64,000 nt of DNA from Myotis daubentonii (GCF_963259705.1 NC_081841.1:90595063-90659062), one strand, 5' to 3'. Positions 24,086 through 35,819 are shown, numbered from the stretch's first letter. Numbers and translations are program-made. The notes: generated by a model from the sequence alone, not told the origin.

Positions 24086-25945
24086 TAAAACCAAAGCTAC
24101 AGGTACCGCTAAAACGCTTTTCTGCCAATCATTGTCCACACCTCCTATGCTTCAAGATACTCTGCATTTGCTTCTTTAGACCCCCATTCTGCCCCCTCCC
24201 TGCTCCCCTTGCTCTCTGGCTTCCAGGCATGTTGGGCCATTGGGACAGAGAGAACCAGCAGAAACTGGGGGGAGGAAGGGGTGAGATTGCGGTATTTGTT
24301 TCCTTGGTGCCCTTCCTGTGGGGTCACGGTGGACTGGCTGTGTTCCACAACCAAAGTTCACAGCTGCTGTGGAGCAGGCCTCTCCACCAGCTCTCTCCCC
24401 AAGTTCTGTAAATTGTTCCCTCCTGCTGTCCCTTTGGGCCTAGGAACGGTCATGGTGCCCCATGATTACCAACTCCAAAATACTGTTTTACTCTCCCTGT
24501 GACTGCTTATGGTTTTCCTATGCCCTGTCCAGACCTTAATGAAACATCTTTTTATTAAAAGCTTCTACAGTTTTCCCAATTTCCTTGTATCATTTACTTC
24601 TGCTGGGCCCCAGACTACTAGCTACCCTCTCAGAGACCTGTGGAAAGACAGCCACGTGTCCTGCATGAGCCTGCGCAGTCAGGTCACTGCGGACGGACCA
24701 GGCATGAGCAGCTGACCCCAGCTGACCCAACTGCATCAACCAGAGACTCTCTGCTGAGAATTTGGAGTAGAGCCCCAGAGGCTGAGTGACTGAACCAGAG
24801 GAGATCACGAATTAGAAGATCACGCAGAGGTAACAGTGCCATAGCAACCCAAAGCTCTGAGCAAGCTGCAGCTATATTGGTATGGAGGAAAAGGAACAGA
24901 TGCAAGCACATCATTTATTAATGTTGTAAAGGCTTTAATATACTCAAGACAAAAATGTGTTCTAACAATATACAAGCTAATGTAAAATAATCTAATGTGG
25001 TTTTCTCAATCATTAAGCTGTGTCATTAAAGTCCCCAGAAATACTGTTCTTACCAAGGCATATGAAAGAGACCATGTCTAAATATTTACTGTGCAAAAAA
25101 CAAGAACGCTAACTCATTATGTAATCTTGTTAATATATGTGTGTTTGGTGGATATGGTGAGGAGTAGGTAATGCTATTCAATAAGCTGCGGTTATCCATT
25201 AGTGATTTTGAATAAGACCACTATTGATATACAATGGAATAGAAAAAGAAGGTATTATGGTTCTAAGAGTAAATATTGTTTTGTGAAAATTTTCTTTCAG
25301 TGATACATATCCTGGATCATAATGTAAAATGTATTACCACAGGATCAAAAACGGTTGAAAAATTCTGGTAACTGAACTTTGTGGTTCACAAAGTACTCTG
25401 GTAAACTATCAGTAAGGAGACAAAAAGGGAAGAAGACACAGTAGAGTATAAATAATTTTTCCAACATCTATAGGAATCATATTTTGAGACTTAATATGCC
25501 CTTCCACTGGTGGTTTTAAGTTGGTACTTGTTACCAAGTTACTATTTCATTATCTTCCTTCTCACCCCTTCCTTTTTTGCAAACTGGAAGAAAAGACTTG
25601 ATAGTACTGTTATCACTTAGCCATCTCCCAGTCCTGAAACATCAAAGCCTCCAGACAAAAGTCTGATACATTTCTGAAACGTTATCTGCTCACAAAGTCA
25701 TAATATCTGCATCACAATCAATAACAGGAATAAGGTATTTCAAATTCCATATATGCATTTCCGTAATCACACATCATATGATCACTGGAATGTCCCATAG
25801 ACAGTGGTCTCATGTCAATTTTCTCAAAGACTGCATCTTTTTAAAAGGAGATATTGTTACATTATTCTTTATATTATTCTTAGATGGTATTTTTATTTTA
25901 AATATAAGAATGTTGATTATAATACAGAGTCATAATAAATGTTAC
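24086..25945. other. Single-copy stretch, nothing identified
   Basis: The first 800 bp are GC-richer, the rest AT-rich. The open frames in the GC-richer part overlap on both strands and show no domain. No repeat could be named with confidence. Confidence 0.35.
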
Positions 25946-25949
25946 CAGC

Positions 25950-26663
25950 TGTAATGGTTTATTTATTTTAATTTTTTTTGCTAATCCTCACTCAAGGATA
26001 TTTTTCCATTGATTTTTAGAGAGAGTGGAAGGGAGGGAGAGAGACACAAAGAGAGAAACATCAATGTGAGAGAGACACATTGGTTTTCTTCCACATGAGC
26101 CCAGACCAGGGCCAGGGATCGAGCTGCAACCAAAGTATGTGCCCTTGACAAGAATCAAACCCTGGACCCTTCAGGCCATGAGCCAACGCTCTATCCACTG
26201 AACCAAAACAGCTAGGGCTCTGGCTGTGATGCTTTAAATTCTGGTCTCCCAAAGATATAACCACTTGGAACTTCAGATGTGATCTTATTTAAAATTCGGG
26301 TCTTTGTGGATATAACTAAGATAAGGGTCTCAAGATGAGATCATCCTGGATTAGGATGGGCCTTAAATTCAATGACAAGTGTCTATCAGAGACAGAAAAG
26401 GAGAAGACACAGGAGAACACCATGTGAAGACAAAGGCAGAGACTAGAATTATGAAGCCCCAAAATAAGGGATGCCCAGGGTTGCCAGGAACCACCAGAGG
26501 CTGGCGCAGCATGGGCTGGATTCTGCCTCAGAGCAAACATGGGAGTAGGGCCCTCCCAACGCCTTGGTCCTGGACTGTGGTTTTCCACTGGGAGAGAATA
26601 AATGGTGTCGTAAGCCAACAACATTGCAGTAATTTGTTATGGCAGCCCTAGGAAACTAATATT
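25950..26663 (+). mobile_element. MaLR (MLT1-type) solo LTR, split by a SINE
   Basis: The LTR starts TGTAATGGTTTA, is interrupted, and resumes near 26225. Typical MaLR text follows: 'cttatttaaaattcgggtctttgtgg', 'caccatgtgaagacaaaggcagag', a polyadenylation signal in 'gagaataaatgg' and the end 'cagccctaggaaacta'. No internal retroviral sequence accompanies it. Confidence 0.75.
25962..26221 (-). mobile_element. Ves-like SINE, subfamily with ATCCTTGAGTGAGG tail
   Basis: A minus-strand SINE with a diverged head (TTGGTTCAGTGGATAGAGC) and a 3' end carrying the CTCTCTAAAAATCAATGG motif. Flanks AGCTGTAATGGTTTA and GGCTGTGATGCTTTA match at 12 of 15 positions. It sits 12 bp inside the start of the MaLR LTR. 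Confidence 0.88.
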
Positions 26664-27175
26664 CCAGCTGACTAATTTACTTATAGCTTAAATCAATACA
26701 AAATACCATTGAAAGTAAACTTTAATTGAAAACTGAAAAAAAAAACCCCACATATAAATGCACCTGCACAGTTCAGACCCATATTGTTCAGGGGTCACCC
26801 ATATAAATGTATATATATGTGTGAACCCATACACACATACATATTCTTCCACATGAAGTACACAATCTGTTGAAAAACAGACTTTTATTAAATTATGAAG
26901 ATTTTAAAAAATTACACCTGGTATTGAAATTTGAAGATGAAACTTTAATTTTTTTACTTAGTTTTGAACAATTTCAAAACTTTTAATAACGAGTACATCT
27001 TACTCCTATATTGTACAAAATAAAAGTGTTAAAAAAAGAATTAAAAAAGTAAATAAAAGTCACACCAATTATATGTTTGATTCTTCTGGCACTTACTTGA
27101 CTTACATCCTTCATTTAAAGGGTGTTGGTGAGTCAAGGAAAAAGATGGCAATGTAGGTAAAAGCCTCTACTCACT
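26664..27175. other. AT-rich stretch, nothing identified
   Basis: Low-GC sequence with alternating purine-pyrimidine runs (26800-26845). No gene or named repeat. Confidence 0.35.
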
Positions 27176-27183
27176 GCCTAGAG

Positions 27184-27396
27184 CAGGGGTGGGCAAACTT
27201 TTTGACTCGAGGGCCACAATGGGTTCTTAAACTGGACCGGAGGGCTGGAACAAAAGCATGGATGGAGTGTTTGTGTGAACTAATATAAATTCAAAGTAAA
27301 CATCATTACATAAAAGGGTACGGTCTTTTTTTTTTTAGTTTTATTCATTTCAAATGGGCCGGATTCGGCCCGCGTGCCGTAGTTTGCCCACGGCTG
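27184..27396 (+). mobile_element. nhAT MITE
   Basis: It starts CAGGGGTGGGCAAAC and ends GTTTGCCCACGGCTG, with an exact 8-bp duplication GCCTAGAG (27176-27183 and 27397-27404). The 213-bp element pairs with the inverted copy at 9425. It has no coding capacity. Confidence 0.95.
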
Positions 27397-27561
27397 GCCT
27401 AGAGCAAAGTGAGCCTGGAGCAAGTTATTTTTGCAGTGGGGGAAGGTGGGAAAGCAAAGGTGAGAGACATAAGTAAAATCAGAGTGTCTAGGAAAAATTA
27501 AAGGGAAGATATCCTAAAACTTCCAGGAAATCTCCACCAAAGCAAAGAAAAAAAAAATGCC

Positions 27562-27782
27562 TCTATTATTCTGTTAGCAACAAACCAAACTGAGTTGGGG
27601 TCTCAGATGATTCACTCATATGATTGTAAAGACAGACAGAAACTCCTGGATTGGAGAGAGCTCCCTGAAGACTCCCAGATTGGAGAGGGTGCAGGTCAGG
27701 CTGAGGGACCCCCTGACACACACTCTTCCATCCCCTACCCCTCATCCCCCTGTGCACGAATCTTCATGCACCAGGCCCCTAA
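27562..27782 (+). mobile_element. Non-autonomous Helitron, plus orientation
   Basis: The 3' end is clear: an imperfect palindrome (TGCACGAATCTTCATGCA), a short spacer and CTAA, followed by T. The interior ('gaagactcccagattggagagg') is HeliBat-like. The 5' end is diverged, and the TC near 27562 is only probable. Confidence 0.8.
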
Positions 27783-27844
27783 TAGTTCTATAATGTCAGG
27801 TACATCACAAAGACTAAATAAGAGACAACCTATTATTATTATTA

Positions 27845-28382
27845 CTAGAGGCCGGGTGCATGGATTCCTGCATGGGTGGGGTCCCGAAGGGGGTGGGGGT
27901 AACCTGGGACACCATTGGCCCTCTGGGTGGGCGGTGGGATGCCCTTGCTGGCCCAGGATCTGGATTCATCCCACTGACGTTCGAGCCGGTTGTTGGGAGC
28001 CACCTGGCAGCCACTTTTATATCCTTTCTTCCTTGTGGAGTGTCTAGGGAGGGGAAGCAGCTTCAGTGTCCGATGCCGCCTTCCAGGAGGCCGTTGGCAC
28101 TGTTGGGATCATGCAGGTAGCGCTGGTCTGTAAAATGCCTGGCCCATTCTTCGGAGATTGGACCTGAAGGACTACTGAGGGAGGGAGTGACTGCTGCTGG
28201 GCTGGACTAATGGGTCACCAGGACCAGTCTGTCGGTGCTCCCACTGTGGGAGTGCACTGACCACCAGAGGACAGCTCCTACATTGAGAGTCTGCCCCTGA
28301 TGGTCAGTGCACGTCATAGCAACTGGTTGACCAGTTCCAGTCATTCGGTCATAACGGTCACTCAGGCTTTTATATATATAGA
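27845..28382 (-). mobile_element. HeliBat-type Helitron, 538 bp
   Basis: The minus strand begins TCTATATATATAAAAGCC and ends with a near-perfect palindrome (TGCAGGAATCCATGCA) plus CTAG. It lies between A (27844) and T (28383), with no target duplication. The interior is GC-rich. Its 60-150 codon frames on both strands are element sequence, not genes. Confidence 0.9.
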
Positions 28383-29535
28383 TAAGCAAAATAAATGGCT
28401 TTTAACCTTCCTGTAATTCAGGAACTACTAAACTAGTAAAGTTGTGGGTAGACTGCACTTACGGAAATAAGGGAGCAACAACAACAACAAAAAAAGAGGC
28501 TCCTTTGCTTGGTCATGATTCTAGCTGCCTCTATATTTGCATTCCCCCAGAGACTCTTGCGTAATCAGCTCTCCAGAAGCTGCACTTCTTCGGGAGGAGC
28601 TAACTCCGGCAAATGCAAAGAGGTTTCCAGGGTATGAGCCATATGGAAATGCAGTGCTTTATGGAGACTCAAAAGTCTCTGTCCATTCACAACACATAAT
28701 CTCAGTTGAGGCAATAACATTTTCTAGCAAGGAAAAGCTGCATCTCTTCAGCCTCAAAACATACAGTGCCCAGAGGAACGCCTCGGGTGCTTGTACTGGC
28801 TACGGAATCTATAGACAGCGGCTGAGTCTCGTCTGAAAGAGCAGAAGATAACACCACCAGATGCCTGACTGACTCCAAAGGCAGTGTTCTCCCTGCTCTC
28901 TGACTGAAGCCTGGAGCAGCATTCCAAAGACAGGAGCAGTTACCCTGGTTCTGTCCCCTGACCTTTCATTCCAGGGTGTCTAAAACTCCTTCGCTCCATT
29001 TCCCCATCTCTGACACAGAGAGGAAAAAGTACATGCACTCTTAACTCTTCTGCTACGTCAGAAAAGTAAATAGAATAATCCAAGTTCTTGGGAAAAAATT
29101 CTTCATAATCCCAAGATATCATTAGTATGTGATTATGAAGGCAAGGGTATAATGGAGAGGAAACTTCAGTAGGTCAGATTGATAATAGAAACACTGATCT
29201 GAATGAGCAAAAATGCAATGCATAGATTGTGCTTTTAAAAATGCAGGCATGTGATTTCCAAACCTGCTATGATTTTAGAAACCAAGTAGCACTGGTACTT
29301 TACTTAACAAGGGACTAGAAAATATGATGTATATTTGACATTATTTATATACTTAATTAGTCTGAACATTTTTTCTATACTGCTTTTTGTATTATTAATT
29401 TACTCAATATGTTAAAAAGGTTTTCCTAAGCAAATGTGACTTCATTTCCTAAGGTTTTCCTAAACAAATGTGCACCTGTTTTGAATTCCAAATATTGGTG
29501 TATTTGAGCTTAATACAGAGTACTTCAGGGTCAGG
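28383..29535. other. Single-copy stretch
   Basis: No repeat is recognised. The segment 28500-28840 is less AT-rich and has one 99-codon frame without a domain. It could be conserved non-coding sequence, but I cannot test this by eye. Confidence 0.3.
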
Positions 29536-29539
29536 TTCC

Positions 29540-29690
29540 AGGGCCTTCTACTTAGATCTACAGGTACATCCCAGCCTACCATGTCCTGGCTGTGTATCAC
29601 TGGCCAGATTATTTAACCACTCTGTACTTCCTTTTTCTTAAAGATAAAAAAAAAATAGTAATCTCAGTTCTTCATAGTAAGTATATCATA
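29540..29690 (+). mobile_element. MIR SINE, diverged
   Basis: Weak but ordered MIR-like text around 'gctgtgtatcactggccagattatttaacc' and 'tctgtacttcc'. Borders are approximate. Confidence 0.5.
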
Positions 29691-29737
29691 CATTTTAGCG
29701 TTTATTTATTTTCCTTAAAATTACCTATAGGAATTTT

Positions 29738-29950
29738 TTAAAATATATTTTCTTATTGATTCCAGAGAGGAAGGGAGAAGGAGAGAGAGGTAGAAACATC
29801 AATGATGAGAGAGAATCATTAATAAGCTGCCTCCTGTATGCCCCCTACTGGGATCAAACCCACAACGGGGCTTGTGCCCTGACCCAAATCAAAGTGTGAC
29901 TTTGTGGTTCATAGGTCGATGCTCAACCTACTGAGCCACACCAGCCAAGC
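29738..29950 (-). mobile_element. Ves SINE, full length
   Basis: The minus-strand head is GGCTGGTGTGGCTCAGTAGG, with a typical body and the tail complement 'aaaatatattttcttattg'. Flanks CCTATAGGAATTTT (29724-29737) and CCTGTAGGAATTTT (29951-29964) are a 14-bp duplication with one mismatch. Confidence 0.92.
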
Positions 29951-30084
29951 CCTGTAGGAATTTTAACGTGTGGCATTTACAGTGACATTGTCCTACGGGA
30001 TGATATCATGTAGAAGGATTCTGCAGTGCTTTTAGTTCAAACCTGTGTCCTTTATACCTTGCATTATGTAAATAACTCTGGGCA

Positions 30085-30179
30085 AGAAGTTAGAAAATTC
30101 GGGTTTAAGGTCCAATGTAGCCATCAACTATGTGACCCTGAATGTATCACTTCAACCCTCTAGACCTGTTTCCTCAAAA

Positions 30180-30180
<1 letters not shown>
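30085..30180 (+). mobile_element. MIR SINE fragment
   Basis: Short MIR-like text: 'gggtttaaggtcc', then 'actatgtgaccctgaatgtatcac', 'cctgtttcctcaaaat'. It runs into the AAAT microsatellite. Confidence 0.6.
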
Positions 30181-30226
<46 letters not shown>

Positions 30227-30227
30227 A
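30177..30227. repeat. (AAAT)n microsatellite
   Basis: About twelve uninterrupted AAAT units, grown from the A-rich part of the adjacent MIR. Likely length-variable. Confidence 0.95.
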
Positions 30228-30252
30228 GTTCACTGACTATATTACCTTAAGA

Positions 30253-30474
30253 CAGTGGTTCTCAACCTGTGGTCGTGACCCCTTTGGGGGTCGAATGACC
30301 CTTTCACAGGGGTCGCCTAAGACCATCAGAAAACACATATATAATTACATATTGTTTTTGTGAGTAATCACTATGCTTTAATTATGTTCAATTTGTAACA
30401 ATGAAATTGGAGGTCACCATAACATGAGGAACTGTATTAAAGGGTTGCGGCATTAGAAAGGTTGAGAACCACTG
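30253..30474 (+). mobile_element. SPIN-type hAT MITE, copy 1
   Basis: It begins CAGTGGTTCTCAACCTGTGG and ends GGTTGAGAACCACTG, with 'gggtcgaatgaccctttcacaggggtcgcc' inside. The exact 8-bp duplication CCTTAAGA lies at 30245-30252 and 30475-30482. SPIN elements are known for repeated horizontal transfer among vertebrates. This is a 222-bp non-autonomous copy. Confidence 0.93.
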
Positions 30475-30482
30475 CCTTAAGA

Positions 30483-30910
30483 CAACTTAGTGTACTAGAG
30501 AGAACTCAGGAGCAAGTCAAAACTTCAAATTCGAATTCTAGCACTTGTTGGGTGTAAAATTTACAGCAAGTCATATAACCTCTTAGAAACTCAGTTTCCA
30601 GGAAAATGGGTAGAGTAATATAAGAAACCAGAGGCCTGGTGCATGAATTCATGCACACGTAGGGTCTGGCCAGCCCACCCCGATTGGAGTCGGGGGGGCC
30701 AATCAGGGTAGGAGCGGCTGGGGGAAGGGGCTGTGGGTGGTTGGCCGGTGGGCGGCACCCCCTGGTCGAACTCCCAGTTGAGGGGACAATTTTCATATTA
30801 GCCTTTTATTATATAGGATGCTCTTCTCCCAGGCTGTTGTGAGCATGAAATTATATAATGAAGAAAGAACCTTGTAAACTATAAAGCACTGAATAAGTGT
30901 TTGGTAATAT
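30483..30910 (+). mobile_element. MIR SINE split by a Helitron
   Basis: The left part ends 'aatataagaaa'. After the Helitron the right part resumes 'ggctgttgtgagcatgaaattata' and 'aaactataaagcactgaataagtg'. The join restores the MIR order. Confidence 0.7.
30628..30818 (-). mobile_element. HeliBat-type Helitron, 191 bp
   Basis: The minus strand begins TCCTATATAATAAAAGGC and ends with the perfect palindrome TGCATGAATTCATGCA and CTGG (a CTRR end). It is flanked by A (30627) and T (30819). Non-autonomous. Confidence 0.92.
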
Positions 30911-31320
30911 CATTGATAAAATTCTAATTAGTCTAATTTTTGTGTCAAATTTTATTGTTTTCCTATCATCTTTTACAAGTCCTTGTGCTCCTGAAGGTTG
31001 GAACCAGACTATAAAATTGTACTTTTTTGGTACTCAGACTATTTACTATAAACAATATCTTCCCTTAGTTAAGGTAGGAGCTATACATTTTCAATTTGTC
31101 CCTGAGTCATTATCCCAAGCATAAGTCTCTCTATGAGTCAATAAATCTAAAAATTAGCTGTTTACCATTTCCCCTTCTTTGTGCAAATATCTCTCAGATA
31201 TAACCTAAGAAATAACTTGCCTCTGTCATGGCATTTATTACCAATTTAAAGGGTTTCTTATAGAGGAAGAGGGCATCAAAAGATCATCCTCATAAATAAA
31301 GGATGTGTGCATATAGCTTC

Positions 31321-31384
31321 CCCCCCCCCACACACACACACACATCCACAACACACATACCCCACAACACACACACATACACAC
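31321..31384. repeat. C tract and (CA)n microsatellite
   Basis: Ten C residues, then interrupted CA repeats with CATA and ACAACA variants. Replication slippage is likely. Confidence 0.93.
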
Positions 31385-31439
31385 GAACATCAAACAAACT
31401 CGATGCTCTAACCAGAAAAGCACTTTCCCACCACTAGGC

Positions 31440-31905
31440 CCTTACTCAAGCAGTCCCCTCCACCTGGAATTCCTTTTCCTCTCATTTCTACCTGTCCAGT
31501 CATACCTAGAATTCAGAGCTTCGTTAAAAATCTCAAATTTTTCAATGGGATGTATTGAGTGGTTCTTTGACCTATCAATAATCTTTCAGCCAGCTATTAC
31601 ATTTTTAAAGATGATGAAAGTGACCAAAGAGCATTAAATGATTTGTTCAAGTGCACCTTTGTGGAATTTGTGTAAAAGTTTAAATCATGTACTTTTCCCC
31701 CAGTATGTCAGGTATATCTTCTCAAATCATGTAGTCTGAACACCACCCCGCATCAGTCCAGCTCTCCTATAATGCATATATAATATCACATGTTGCCCTG
31801 TACTATGGAGTTCCTTGTGAATAGATTTCTTCCTCTGCAGAGAGTATGTCCCATAGAACAGAAACCATGTCATTTGCCTAATCCCTCATATCTTTTATTA
31901 CTGTG
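31440..31905 (+). mobile_element. L2 3' end fragments
   Basis: At 31440-31510 'ccacctggaattccttttcctc' and at 31825-31900 'tttcttcctctgcagagagtatgtcc...gaaaccatgtca' follow the L2 3' order in sense. They are diverged, and the middle is not recognisable. Confidence 0.55.
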
Positions 31906-31924
31906 TATACATTGGTTAGGAGCA

Positions 31925-32385
31925 AAAATAGAATATTGGGACTAGCTATAGTTATAAGAAATATTAACCATGCTCTGTTAACCATGGTTGCCTTGTTCTG
32001 ATTAAAGAAAGGACATTCCAACCTGGTTGGGAGCTGTACACCTCCCAGGACCTGGGAGTCAACCTTGGAATGTGATCCATTCTCATTCAAGAACTGCCTA
32101 TTATCATGGAAAGATTAACAACCTTGTTGCCCAAACAGTGGAGTCCCACCCCAGTCCATCTTGCCTACTTCCCCATGCCTGTAATTCTTAATTCCCTTTG
32201 TAATATTTATCCCACCCAACATAAGCAACTGGCTTATGGGGGGTTAGAGAGCAGATTTTTGTGGAACCTGCTGCTCTCCCATACTGTCAGCATTATTGGA
32301 ATAAATGCTCATATATGATTCAACCCTGTCTCTGCTTAATTAGCTCAAGTAGAGAAAGGCAGCCCAGACCCATTGATTATCCAGT
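31925..32385 (+). mobile_element. Probable retroviral solo LTR
   Basis: An LTR-like layout: a pyrimidine-rich U3-like part, a polyadenylation signal in 'ggaataaatgctc' (about 32298), and a C/T-rich U5-like stretch ending near 'ggcagccca'. No gag, pol or env is next to it. I could not define TG/CA ends or the target duplication, and the family is unknown. Confidence 0.45.
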
Positions 32386-33429
32386 TACACATCCAGCTAT
32401 TGCAAATTTTATTAAATTGCAGTAAAACATCCCAATGATATTTCATACTACCTTTTTATGAATGAACCCAGTTTTGTGTGAGTCCACTTTGATTCTCATT
32501 TAAGGAAGATCTTCTGGAAACATCAAAAGCACCAATGTAGACTCAAGAGATGATGAACCCCAGCACCTACCACTACCTTCTGCTAGTTCTGTAATTCTCA
32601 AACACTAAGCTCCCTTGGAAGAAAACAAGGAATGATGGGAAATCCCTTCGAGAAAGCTTTGAGGGCAGGGTGACCTGTCCTTGACATATCCTGAGTTAAC
32701 TGTGTTCTGAAGCCCAAGGCCATTTGCAACATGACTTTAATGACTGCCATTACTACCACCCAATAAAAATCATCGTTGGCCTGATGTGATTATGCCTCTG
32801 TTGTGCAGTGTCATCGAACTCCAGTGTGTGACAGAGCATATGGTCTTTGCCAACAGCATTATTCATCAAAGGAGGATAAAAATCACAGTAGCACCCTGCT
32901 TTTCACAGTAGGTGATGGCTTTGGGCAAGACACAGCTTCAACTCAGAGATGCAGCCCCCGTTTTTTCCCCACAAAGTACTTCATAAAAGTGAAAATGGAA
33001 CACATGCTGAATGGGATTTTCAGAATAATGAAAAGCCTATAATTAGGAAGCAGTAGTTAAAATTATATTACCTTGAATGAGCAAAGCATAGTAACAAGTT
33101 AATGCAATTACTAATTTGGCTTCTCTGGCGATAGAAGCAAGCAGTGCAATTAAGTCTTTAGTCTTTATTTTTTCAGGGGACTAATGAAAGGGAAATAAAT
33201 GAGCTGGATCCCCTCTGCCCACCTCTGCCTCTGCTGTGCCATTAAGGGACAGGCTTCCCACCTCCCTCTCTCCATCTCAGCTGAAAAATAAAATGGGCCA
33301 CCAGCTGTGAAATGGAGTATATGCCCCACAACTTTTCACCTGGAGTAGAAACCCTCATTTTTGACAAAGTTTGCCCAGAAGTTTTGCATCACTGCCTGGC
33401 AGCTTCTTATTCCCTCATAAGCCTGCTCA
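32386..33429. other. Single-copy stretch, nothing identified
   Basis: No gene or repeat is supported. The short frame at 32803-33042 has no recognisable domain. Confidence 0.35.
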
Positions 33430-34398
33430 CTCTGTTGTATGTGGAATAATACCAGGTGTCTGACCGGTGAGGTCTGCCCAAACCTGGGTTCAGCAACCCC
33501 GGTACTTGGGTTCTGGCTAGGAAAGAATTCAGAGCCAAAACCCAAACTGTAAGAGAACATTTATTTGAAAAATTAAAGAGGTAGAAGAAGTAATTCGTAG
33601 AAGAAATGGGCTGAGGAAACAAGGTATAGAGGTAAAGGAAGGGACCTTGGAGCTTGGGGGTGAGGAAGCTAATGGTAACGTGCCTGGGAAGGGGACGGGG
33701 AGGAGAAAGGGAAAGGCAAGGGCATGCTCCCAGGACCAAGAGCGAGCTGGGTCCTCCTAAGGCAGTGGCTCTCAACCTTGGCTGCACATTAGAATCACCT
33801 GGGAATCTTTTTAAAATCCTGATTTCTGGGCCTCATCCTCCGGAAATTCTGTTTCTTTATTATGGGGTGGGGCCACATTAGTAACAAAGAAACAGAATTT
33901 CTGGAGGATGAGGCCCAGAAATCAGGATTTAAAAAAGATTTCCAGGTGATTCTAATGTGCAGCCAAGATTGCAAACCACTGTCCTAAGGGTTTTAAGGGT
34001 GGAGATTTTAGGGGAGGTCCCAGGGGAAGATCTCAATAGAATATTCAGCAGTTTTTCAGGTGTGTCCTTTCAGGGTTGTGATATCCACTGATTGATTGGC
34101 CCAGCACCAGGGCAGGGGTCATTATTCAATCCAGCTGGTACTGAGGTCAGCCAGTGGCTGGTTTTGTTGATTTCCTAGGCCTGAAGCTGAAATACAACTG
34201 AGGCATAGATGTTATCTCTAGGGAGGAATGGTCAGGGGGTCCAAACCTGGTCCAAAGGTAATATATCAGGGGAGGAAAGGTCACCCTGGGGATGAGGTCC
34301 CACCCTGTGGCTAGGCACCTGTGCTTTCTACCCTGGTGACCTTCTGTACCTGGCCCATTGTCCTTGCTCTGATCATGTCTATCTAACTGCCTACCACA
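33430..34398 (-). mobile_element. Probable retroviral LTR, antisense, split by a hAT
   Basis: The minus strand starts TGTGGTAGGCAG (34398 leftward). It carries an AATAAATGTTCTC polyadenylation region (about 33553-33566) and a C-rich U5-like end. A hAT MITE interrupts it at 33763-33981. No retroviral coding sequence is attached. The 3' border is uncertain. Confidence 0.5.
33763..33981 (+). mobile_element. Palindromic hAT MITE, copy A
   Basis: A 219-bp foldback element, CAGTGGCTCTCAACC to GCAAACCACTG, with an exact 8-bp duplication TCCTAAGG (33755-33762 and 33982-33989). Nearly the whole element is two complementary arms around a short loop near 33860-33885. It resembles MER58-like hAT MITEs. 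Confidence 0.93.
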
Positions 34399-34399
34399 A

Positions 34400-35060
34400 T
34401 TCCGTTTAACAAAAGATCCCTGTATTTTGATGGTACGTGAATGTCAGTGTATACTGTGTGCATTTACTTTGACCTGTCCCCATACACACCAGTCCAACTA
34501 ACCCTTCTCTCATACAAACCCAATCCACTCCTGTGGGAACCCTAATCAGAGTACACCAGATGTTCAAGGCCAATTTTCCATACGCATGTGCAAAGGCAAT
34601 TGCACAGCAGTTTTACTGCTCGCACTGCGCAGACGTACCTGTCTATAACCCAAATATCACTATTTGACAAGAAAAGATAAATTACTGACCAGCCAGTGAA
34701 TGGCTGCTTTGTGAGGCTGCTTTGAAGAACTGCTTTGTCTGACGGTTCCTTGGTAGCAATGGCTACTTGGCCTACAATAAAGTCTCTCCTATATGCCTAT
34801 GGTTTGTCATGTCTTCACCCACTGCCTGGCATCTACAGGGGTACAGCCCCTATCAGAGAAGGAGCTGTGCTCTGACAACTCCAAAGAATTGATCCACCAT
34901 CTCCCAAATACAGTTTCCACTTTCTCATCACAACACCTTCATGAATCTCATTCACGTGGCCTGCAGAGCCATTTTGGAGCAGATAACAAACAAAGGAGAC
35001 TTTTCCCAGCTTTCCACACTGGCCTGAGGTAGTAACTAGCGGTTCACTGCCACAGAGGAT
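34400..35060 (+). mobile_element. Possible LTR-like sequence
   Basis: A polyadenylation signal occurs in 'cctacaataaagtctctcc' (about 34771), with repeated 'gctttg' motifs upstream (34700-34745), as in some LTR U3/R regions. Borders and family could not be set. Confidence 0.35.
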
Positions 35061-35149
35061 AGCTGAGAGAGTGGCTCACCTCTCTGATGCTAAGAAAAAA
35101 GCAACAATAGAAACTCACTTATCTATCTACATGCAATTACATGTATAAC

Positions 35150-35795
35150 CTTTAGCAACCAGCATTACCAAGTCAAAATGAGGAGACAGAAGAAAGCCAG
35201 GTAGATAGGAGCAGGACCAGGGGAAGGGACTAAATCCAAGAACCCAATCAGGTGGAGGTACTAAGACACCCCAACTGGACAGGGAAGGGAGGGTGCGCAG
35301 GAGAGGCATGAACTTTAAAATGTATAGATATTGCTAAGACAGACAGTGTGTAGATAGCCAATCATAAGGCAGTGAGGCATATAAACCAATCCCAAGGATG
35401 TTGCTAAGGCAAAATTCTTAGAAAAGGCCAATGAGGAGCTAGCAAGGCTGTCTCCGCCCCCTAAATTAAAAGTATGCGCTTCCTTTCACCCTCTCCCTTC
35501 TTCCTGGCACACAATAGATTCCTGATGTTCATTCCTGTGTGGGGAGAGCGCATCCCTGAGACCACGTGGCTTATGGCCACGTGGGGCTCTACACATGGAC
35601 GAACAGACTTTAACGCGTGGCTGTAACATAGAAAGGCAGCTCTGGACACTGGCCTGCTCCTGGAACCCCAGCTGCACCTTTTCCAGGACTGGCTTCTCTC
35701 AATAAACTTCGGTTCCACTAACCCTTTTTATCCATGACTTCATTCTTTGTTTTCACGAGACAATGAACTCGGACTCAAAAACCACACATTTTGGT
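35150..35795 (+). mobile_element. Probable retroviral solo LTR
   Basis: CCAAT-type motifs (35360-35445), a GC-rich box near 35450, 'tctcaataaacttcggttcc' (polyadenylation signal at about 35699) and a T-rich U5-like end together look like an LTR promoter and polyadenylation unit. No coding region is attached. Termini and target duplication are not resolved. Confidence 0.5.
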
Positions 35796-35819
35796 TTCAA
35801 AAATAGTGTCTGTTTAGAC

